A DNA stretch of 64,000 nucleotides from Haematobia irritans (Eukaryota > Arthropoda > Insecta > Diptera > Muscidae), in assembly GCF_050003625.1 (NCBI RefSeq), contig NW_027445841.1, forward strand, positions 124,001 through 188,000, given 5' to 3'. The notes below the pieces were generated by a model. It did not search any database. It saw nothing but the letters and a program-made list of their open reading frames with translations, and was not told the origin of the DNA. The translations under genes were made by a program, and so were the position numbers. Positions 55,857-64,000 of this stretch are shown in pieces (the first letter of the stretch is position 1; the number at the start of each line of letters is the position of its first letter).

Positions 55857-57270
55857 ATGTAAGCTCCAATTAGTGTACAATGCGGCCGCCAAAACTGAAC
55901 ATATGGCAACGTCGAAATATTGTTTCGGTTTCTCTTCTTTTCGAACAACCAAAGAGTCAAAGTGAGGACAATCTTAATCGCCGAAAACTTGCGATGGATC
56001 CCCCAAAAAGAGAGCCTTAAGAAGCAGCGCGTTTAGCTTATAATCGCATAAAATATTTAACAACGCTGTCAACTAAAACCCACACAACAATTATAAGGAG
56101 ATCGTAAGAACACTCCCATAAACAAGGGGTTGTCCCATGTAGCCAAATACCTTTACCAATTCTACCCTCCTTTCCAACTCGCAATGAATCCCAGATTAGG
56201 CGAATTGCTCTCGAATATGTATGTTGTATGTATATGTGACTGTTGCTGGACTTTAACAGCAAACGAAAAGATGTTAAAGAATGTATGTTAAGAAACCAAG
56301 GCGAGCGTTTCTAAAATCCGTATGTTAAGTGTTCGGCTGTTGGCGAACATTGCAATCAAACGGAATGAGTGTTATAGACAGAATGTTTGTGGCTTAAGCT
56401 TGGATGTATATTATACGTAGAGATGAGTGTTAATAAGCAGCGAATAAATATATGTCATGAAAGTGTGACAAATGTAGCGAACAGAATGGTGACCGTAAAT
56501 TATGTCGGGCACATGTGTGAGCTACAGTCAAATGGGTAATAAGAGAAGTTGCTGTTACCAATGTTAAGGTATTTTCTGGTATATATGTATGATTACGTCG
56601 TAATCCAATGTTAACGTTGAAATGTAAGTAAAAGGTGGGAATAAATGTTTCCAAAAATCAGGCAGATTGGAAACCAATATTCTTAACTCAATGTTAAGAA
56701 AATACGACGAGAGTCAAATTATTAACATAAATGTTGATCGTTCTCACGTTCACATATGTTTATGACAGAACTCAAAAGCTTGTGTGTTTTTCTTGCGTCC
56801 GTAAAAACTGCAACTCCAATGAATATCTTTGACAATTTTAAAGAGACCTGTGCTCTTCAAATTATTGTCTCCTCGTGTAGAAAATATTTCTTCGTACAAC
56901 AAGATTTCTGCGGTGCTCGTAATATATGTGTAGTATAAATATATCAACAGTACAGGTATTATATACGCAATTAACGAGCTTTTTAGCGAAAATTGTTCTT
57001 TACACCTGCGTTGTGTACAGACAATTTGACTTTGTGCCTTTCAATGTCTTGGGCTAATTGCAGCTTAGAAAACAGTTCGCACTTTTTACAATAACACTAC
57101 CACTTGGTTGCCAACAAATTCACTTTACTTTCTCTACTATTCACAATGTAATAAACTTCACATACCTTTTTTCCATTGTATGAATTATGAAGACTTTTCC
57201 AAAATTTAAAATTTATGCAGCGGTGGACGTGATCCAAGAAAATTTCCAGAAAATCTCAATATATTCCTTA

Positions 57271-57288
57271 AACGGGTCGAAAGGACCA
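57271..57288 (-). promoter_or_regulatory. Primer-binding site
   Basis: On the minus strand TGGTCCTTTCGACCCGTT starts directly after the 5' LTR end (...TTGTACA). TGG complements the CCA 3' end of a tRNA. Which tRNA cannot be settled without a tRNA set. Confidence 0.7.
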
Positions 57289-57719
57289 TGTACAATTCCG
57301 GGGATATTAGCTGGAATGGACTGTATTGATCAATTAAACTCCCGGAAAAGAAAATGAACAGAAAAAAAGGCAAAGATTCAGTTTCAGTGAATAATGGTAG
57401 TTTTACTCAGATAGCAGCGGCTTACCAGCTTGATGGTGATACACAAAGTGAAGTTAGAAATCAAAGGTCAATTCCGACATAGTGTTTTAGAACATAAAAA
57501 CAAAATTCGTAGATAAATGAATTCAATACAGAAAAGGACAAATATCTAAGTAAGTATTCAGAAAACTTCAGGGTTACCATCTTCTAAGTACAATAGTATC
57601 TAATAATTCATTAATTCATATTATAATTCACAATTCATTTTAAAGAACAATTCAATTAAATGAATAATAGTTTAATAGTAATTCAAAGAAAAATAATATT
57701 TGGGGAACGGAGTTCAACA
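57289..57719 (-). repeat. 5' LTR of the BEL/Pao element
   Basis: 431 bp, TGTACAATTCC...GTTCAACA on the plus strand, near-identical to 45496-45927. Transcription would start here and run towards lower coordinates. Its outer edge abuts GCGTCCTAG of the 125-bp satellite. Confidence 0.93.
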
Positions 57720-60700
57720 GCGTCCTAGAACGAAAAGGACGATAATTCGTGACCACCATCAAAAATTGAAAAATCCACCCAAATCCTAAAAAAATTGAAA
57801 TTTTTATATGAAAAACTTCTTTTGGCCATATCTCCTAAACTAAGCGTCCTAGAGCGAAAAGGACGATAATTCGTGACCACCCTCAAAAATTTGAAAAATC
57901 CACCCAAAACCTAAAAAAATTGATATTTTTATATGAAAAACTTCTTTTGGCCATATCTCCTTAAATATGCGTCCTAGAGCGAAAAGGACGATAATTCGTG
58001 ACCACCCTCAAAAAGTTGAAAAATCCACCCAAAACCTAAAAAAATTGAAATTTTTATATGAAAAACTTCTTTTGGCCATATCTCCTAAACTAAGCCTCCT
58101 AGAGCGAAAAGGACGATAATTCGTGACCACCCTCAAAAAATTCAAAAATCCACCCAAAACCTAAAAAAATTGAAATTTTTATATGAAAAACTTCTTTTGG
58201 CCATATCTCCTTAAATATGCGTCCTAGAGCGAAAAGGACGATAATTCGTGACCACCCTCAAAAAATTGAAAAATCCACCCAAATCCTAAAAAAATTGAAA
58301 TTTTTATATGAAAAACTTCTTTTGGCCATATCTCCTAAACTAAGCGTCTTAGAGCGAAAAGGACGATAATTCGTGACCACCCTCAAAAATTTGATAAATC
58401 CACCCAAAACCTAATAAAATTGAAATTTTTATATGAAAAACTTCTTTTGGCCATATCTCCTTAAATATGGGTCCTAGAGCGAAAAGGACGATAATTCGTG
58501 ACCACCCTCAAAAAATTGAAAAATCCACCCAAAACCTAAAAAATTGAAATTTTTATATGAAAAACTTCTTTTGGCCATATCTCCTAAACTAAGCCTCCTA
58601 GAGCGAAAAGGACGATAATTCGTGACCACCCTCAAAAAATTGAAAAATCCACCCAAAACCTAAAAAAATTGAAATTTTTATATGAAAAACTTCTTTTGGC
58701 CATATCTCCTAAACTAAGCGTCCTAGAGCGAAAATGACGATAATTCGTGACCACCCTCCAAAATTTGAAAAATTCACCCAAAACCTAAAAAAATTGAAAT
58801 TTTTATATGAAAAACTTCTTTTGGCCATATCTCCTTAAATATGCGTCCTAGAGCGAAAAGGACGATAATTCGTAACCACCCTCAAAAAATTGAAAAATCC
58901 ACCCAAAACCTAAAAAAATTGAAATTTTTATATGAAAAACTTCTTTTGGCCATATCTCCTTAAATATGGGTCCTAGAGCGAAAAGGACGATAATTCGTGA
59001 CCACCCTCAAAAAATTGAAAAATCCACCCAAAACCTAAAAAAATTGAAATTTTTATATGAAAAACTTCTTTTGGCCATATCTCCTAAACTAAGCGTCCTA
59101 GAGCGAAAAGGACGATAATACGTGACCACCCTCAAAAAATTCAAAAATCCACCCAAAACCTAAAAAAATTGAAATTTTTATATGAAAAACTTCTTTTGGC
59201 CATATCTCCTTAAATATGCGTCCTAGAGCGAAAAGGACGATAATTCGTGACCACCCTCAAAAAATTGAAAAATCCACCCAAAACCTAAAAAAATTGAAAT
59301 TTTTATATGAAAAACTTCTTTTGGCCATATCTCCTTAAATATGCGTCCTAGAGCGAAAAGGACGATAATTCGTGACCACCCTCAAAAAATTTAAAAATCC
59401 ACCCAAAACCTAAAAAAAATTTAATTTTTATATGAAAAACTTCTTTTGGCCATATCTCCTTAAATATGCGTCCTAGAGCGAAAAGGACGATAATTCGTGA
59501 CCACCCTCAAAAAGTTGAAAAATCCACCCAAAACCTAAAAAAATTTAAATTTTTATATGAAAAACTTCTTTTGGCCATATCTCCTAAACTAAGCGTCCTA
59601 GAGCGAAAAGGACGATAATTCGTGGCAACCCTCAAAAAATTGAAAAATCCACCCAAAACCTAAAAAAAATTTAAATTTTTATATGAAAAACTTCTTTTGG
59701 CCATATCTCCTAAACTAAGCGTCCTAGAGCGAAAAGGACGATAATTCGTGACCACCATCAAAAATTGAAAAATCCACCCAAATCCTAAAAAAATTGAAAT
59801 TTTTATATGAAAAACTTCTTTTGGCCATATCTCCTAAACTAAGCGTCCTAGAGCGAAAAGGACGATAATTCGTGACCACCCTCAAAAAATTCAAAAATCC
59901 ACCCAAAACCTAAAAAAATTGAAATTTTTATATGAAAAACTTCTTTTGGCCATATCTCCTTAAATATGCGTCCTAGAGCGAAAAGGACGATAATTCGTGA
60001 CCACCCTCAAAAAATTGAAAAATCCACCCAAAACCTAAAAAAATTGAAATTTTTATATGAAAAACTTCTTTTAGCCATATCTCCTAAACTAAGCCTCCTA
60101 GAGCGAAAAGGACGATAATTCGTGACCACCCTCAAAAAATTGAAAAATCCACCCAAAACCTTAAAAAATTGAAATTTTTATATGAAAAACTTCTTTTGGC
60201 CATATCTCCTAAACTAAGCGTCCTAGAGCGAAAAGGACGATAATTCGTGACCACCCTCAAAAAGTTGAAAAATCCACCCAAAACCTAAAAAAATTTAAAT
60301 TTTTATATGAAAAACTTCTTTTGGCCATATCTCCTTAAATATGCGTCCTAGAGCGAAAAGGATGATAATTCTTTTGGCCATATCTCCTAAACTAAGCGTC
60401 CTAGAGCGAAAAGGACGATAATTCGTGACCACCCTCCAAAATTTGAAAAATCCACCCAAAACCTAAAAAAATTGAAATTTTTATATGAAAAACTTCTTTT
60501 GGCCATATCTCCTTAAATATGCGTCCTAGAGCGAAAAGGACGATAATTCGTAACCACCCTCAAAAAATTGAAAAATCCACCCAAAACCTAAAAAAATTGA
60601 AATTTTTATATGAAAAACTTCTTTTGGCCATATCTCCTTAAATATGCGTCCTAGAGCGAAAAGGACGATAATTCGTGACCACCCTCAAAAAATTTAAAAA

Positions 60701-63700
60701 TCCACCCAAAACCTAAAAAAAATTTTAATTTTTATATGAAAAACTTCTTTTGGCCATATCTCCTTAAATATGCGTCCTAGAGCGAAAAGGACGATAATTC
60801 GTGACCACCCTCAAAAAGTTGAAAAATCCACCCAAAACCTAAAAAAATTTAAATTTTTATATGAAAAACTTCTTTTGGCCATATCTCCTAAACTAAGCGT
60901 CCTAGAGCGAAAATGACGATAATTCGTGACCACCCTCAAAAAATTTAAAAATCCACCCAAAACCTAAAAAAATTGAAATTTTTATATGAAAAACTTCTTT
61001 TGGCCATATCTCCTTAAATATGCGTCCTAGAGCGAAAAGGACGATAATTCGTAACCACCCTCAAAAAATTGAAAAATCCACCCAAAACCTAAAAAAATTG
61101 AAATTTTTATATGAAAAACTTCTTTTGGCCATATCTCCTTAAATATGCGTCCTAGAGCGAAAAGGACGATAATTCGTGACCACCCTCAAAAAATTTAAAA
61201 ATCCACCCAAAACCTAAAAAAATTTTAATTTTTATATGAAAAACTTCTTTTGGCCATATCTCCTTAAATATGCGTCCTAGAGCGAAAAGGACGATAATTC
61301 GTGACCACCCTCAAAAAGTTGAAAAATCCACCCAAAACCTAAAAAAATTTAAATTTTTATATGAAAAACTTCTTTTGGCCATATCTCCTAAACTAAGCCT
61401 CCTAGAGCGAAAAGGACGATAATTCGTGACCACCCTCAAAAAATTGAAAAATCCACCCAAAACCTAAAAAATTGAAATTTTTATATGAAAAACTTCTTTT
61501 GGCCATATCTCCTTAAATATGCGTCCTAGAGCGAAAAGGATGATAATTCTTTTGGCCATATCTCCTAAACTAAGCGTCCTAGAGCGAAAAGGACGATAAT
61601 TCGTGACCACCATCAAAAATTGAAAAATCCACCCAAATCCTAAAAAAATTGAAATTTTTATATGAAAAACTTCTTTTGGCCATATCTCCTTAAATATGCG
61701 TCCTAGAGCGAAAAGGACGATAATTCATGACCACCCTCAAAAATTTGATAAATCCACCCAAAACCTAATAAAATTGAAATTTTTATATGAAAAACTTCGT
61801 TTGGCCATATCTCCTTAAATATGGGTCCTAGAGCGAAAAGGACGATAATTCGTGACCACCCTCAAAAAATTGAAAAATCCACCCAAAACCTAAAAAAATT
61901 TAAATTTTTATATGAAAAACTTCTTTTGGCCATATCTCCTAAACTAAGCGTCCTAGAGCGAAAAGGACGATAATACGTGACCACCCTCAAAAAATTCAAA
62001 AATCCACCCAAAACCTAAAAAAATTGAAATTTTTATATGAAAAACTTCTTTTGGCCATATCTCCTTAAATATGCGTCCCAGAGCGAAAAGGACGATAATT
62101 CGTGACCACCCTCAAAAAATTGAAAAATCCACCCAAAACCTAAAAAAATTGAAATTTTTATATGAAAAACTTCTTTTGGCCATATCTCCTTAAATATGCG
62201 TCCTAGAGCGAAAAGGACGATAATTCGTGACCACCCTCAAAAAATTTAAAAATCCACCCAAAACCTAAAAAAAATTTAATTTTTATATGAAAAACTTCTT
62301 TTGGCCATATCTCCTTAAATATGCGTCCTAGAGCGAAAAGGACGATAATTCGTGACCACCCTCAAAAAGTTGAAAAATCCACCCAAAACCTAAAAAAATT
62401 GAAATTTTTATATGAAAAACTTCTTTTGGCCATATCTCCTAAACTAAGCGTCCTAGAGCGAAAAGGACGATAATTCGTGACCACCATCAAAAATTGAAAA
62501 ATCCACCCAAATCCTAAAAAAATTGAAATTTTTATATGAAAAACTTCTTTTGGCCATATCTCCTAAACTAAGCGTCCTAGAGCGAAAAGGACGATAATTC
62601 GTGACCACCCTCAAAAAATTCAAAAATCCACCCAAAACCTAAAAAAATTGAAATTTTTATATGAAAAACTTCTTTTGGCCATATCTCCTTAAATATGCGT
62701 CCTAGAGCGAAAAGGACGATAATTCGTGACCACCCTCAAAAAATTGAAAAATCCACCCAAAACCTAAAAAAATTGAAATTTTTATATGAAAAACTTCTTT
62801 TGGCCATATCTCCTAAACTTAGCGTCCTAGAGCGAAAAGGACGATAATTCGTGACCACCCTCAAAAAATTCACAAATCCACCCAAAACCTAAAAAAATTG
62901 AAATTTTTATATGAAAAACTTCTTTTGGCCACATCTCCTAAACTAAGCGTCCTAGAGCGAAAAGGACGATAATACGTGACCACCCTCAAAAAATTCAAAA
63001 ATCCACCCAAAACCTAAAAAAAATTTAATTTTTATATGAAAAACTTCTTTTGGCCATATCTCCTTAAATATGCGTCCTAGAGCGAACAGGACGATAATTC
63101 GTGACCACCCTCAAAAAGTTGAAAAATCCACCCAAAACCTAAAAAAATTGAAATTTTTATATGAAAAACTTCTTTTGGCCATATCTCCTAAACTAAGCGT
63201 CCTAGAGCGAAAAGGACGATAATTCGTGACAACCCTCAAAAAATTGAAAAATCCACCCAAAACCTAAAAAAATTTAAATTTTTATATGAAAAACTTCTTT
63301 TGGCCATATCTCCTAAACTAAGCGTCCTAGAGCGAAAAGGACGATAATTCGTGACCACCATCAAAAATTGAAAAATCCACCCAAATCCTAAAAAAATTGA
63401 AATTTTTATATGAAAAACTTCTTTTGGCCATATCTCCTTAAATATGCGTCCTAGAGCGAAAAGGACGATAATTCGTGACCACCCTCAAAAAATTTAAAAA
63501 TCCACCCAAAACCTAAAAAAATTGAAATTTTTATATGAAAAACTTCTTTTGGCCATATCTCCTTAAATATGCGTCCTAGAGCGAAAAGGATGATAATTCT
63601 TTTGGCCATATCTCCTAAACTAAGCGTCCTAGAGCGAAAAGGACGATAATTCGTGACCACCCTCCAAAATTTGAAAAATCCACCCAAAACCTAAAAAAAT

Positions 63701-64000
63701 TAAAATTTTTATATGAAAAACTTCTTTTGGCCATATCTCCTTAAATATGCGTCCTAGAGCGAAAAGGACGATAATTCGTAACCACCCTCAAAAAATTAAA
63801 AAATCCACCCAAAACCTAAAAAAATTGAAATTTTTATATGAAAAACTTCTTTTGGCCATATCTCCTTAAATATGCGTCCTAGAGCGAAAAGGACGATAAT
63901 TCGTGACCACCCTCAAAAAATTTAAAAATCCACCCAAAACCTAAAAAAAATTTTAATTTTTATATGAAAAACTTCTTTTGGCCATATCTCCTTAAATATG
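57720..64000 (+). repeat. ~125-bp satellite array, about 50 units, continues past the window
   Basis: Head-to-tail units starting GCGTCCTAGAGCGAAAAGG, with GACGATAATTCGTGACCACC, AAATCCACCCAAAACC, TTTTTATATGAAAAACTTC and TTTTGGCCATATCTCC. Starts at 57844, 57969, 58094, 58219 and 58344 are each 125 bp apart. Two junction variants (CTAAACTAAGC and CTTAAATATGC) are mixed. Three units are shortened to 53 bp (60343, 61521, 63571). The 60-78 codon minus frames are repeat by-products. Confidence 0.96.

Larger units (their letters stand above)
52097..57270 (-). other. Long 5' leader of the BEL/Pao element
   Basis: About 5.2 kb between primer-binding site and gag, on the minus strand. It contains family D (53166-53750), family G (54718-54978), degenerate tandem repeats next to gag (52260-52520), a TA-rich run at 52112-52135, several ATGTTAAG repeats around 56270-56730 and plus-strand (antisense) open frames at 55204-55856. 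No gag-like or env-like coding was recognised in the sense direction. Some of this may be foreign sequence inserted in the element. Confidence 0.6.
45496..57719 (-). mobile_element. BEL/Pao LTR retrotransposon, 12.2 kb
   Basis: Two near-identical LTRs in direct orientation enclose, on the minus strand, a primer-binding site, a ~5.2-kb leader, gag-pr-RT, RNase H-integrase, a third zinc-knuckle/protease-like frame and a polypurine tract. The domain order PR-RT-RH-IN, the YVDD box, the CCHC knuckles ending HHTLLH and the C-terminal integrase region identify BEL/Pao. It is longer than the usual element of this group because of the leader, which holds at least two small repeats (family D and family G). 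Coding lesions at about 49130 and 47374-47429 make this copy defective. The flanks carry no matching target duplication. Confidence 0.92.

Noticed and set aside
57725..63687. Repeated 60-78 codon minus-strand frames
   Set aside because: They recur with the 125-bp satellite, which is not a multiple of three, and change phase each unit.
57720..64000. Possible CENP-B box in TTCGTGACCACCCTC
   Set aside because: Compared with the CENP-B consensus (TTCGNNNNANNCGGG), the required A and CGGG positions do not match.

Overview
The window is AT-rich animal DNA and looks like a repeat-dense chromosomal region of a calyptrate (probably muscid) fly. That assignment rests on the transposon set: Tc1/mariner elements with D34D, DD37E and DD41D signatures, a BEL/Pao LTR retrotransposon, R1/Jockey-type and RNase H-bearing non-LTR fragments, tRNA-derived SINEs, and large arrays of a ~29-bp AT-rich minisatellite. 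Species is inference. I found no convincing host protein-coding gene, no functional tRNA or rRNA gene, and nothing prokaryotic; almost every open frame belongs to a transposon or is a by-product of a repeat.

Layout. 0-30 kb: long interspersed repeats that I call families A (1.4-2.5, 19.2-19.7, 21.5-22.8 kb), B (7.8-10.0, 15.0-16.1, 17.6-19.2 kb) and C (10.2-11.1 kb, and later copies), mixed with small MITE-like families D-G, SINEs, a deleted DD41D mariner (13.65-14.57 kb) and minisatellite arrays (2.7-5.6, 19.9-21.2, 24.5-28.0 kb). 30.4-37.8 kb: a nest in which a non-LTR retrotransposon fragment is interrupted by a SINE, a DD37E Tc1-like element, a D34D mariner (itself split by a 2-kb family C element) and an antisense RNase H-bearing non-LTR fragment. 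38-45.5 kb: further repeat fragments, a mariner relic, a Jockey-like RT fragment, and a ~441-bp unit present nearly three times inside a minisatellite array. 45.5-57.7 kb: a 12.2-kb BEL/Pao retrotransposon on the minus strand with nearly identical 431/432-bp LTRs. 57.7-64 kb: a ~125-bp satellite array that runs off the window.

The most interesting unit is the BEL/Pao element. Besides Gag-PR-RT and RNase H-integrase frames it has a third frame after integrase. This frame repeats the Gag zinc-knuckle plus protease module with the same spacing, has Asn where the protease has its catalytic Asp, and sits directly behind a good 3' splice site. That suggests a spliced accessory Gag/PR-like protein. 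The element also has a ~5.2-kb leader and flanks that belong to two unrelated repeat arrays with no target duplication. The second notable result is that the mariner-embedded family C copy fixes the ends of that family and shows that A, B and C share one terminal architecture.
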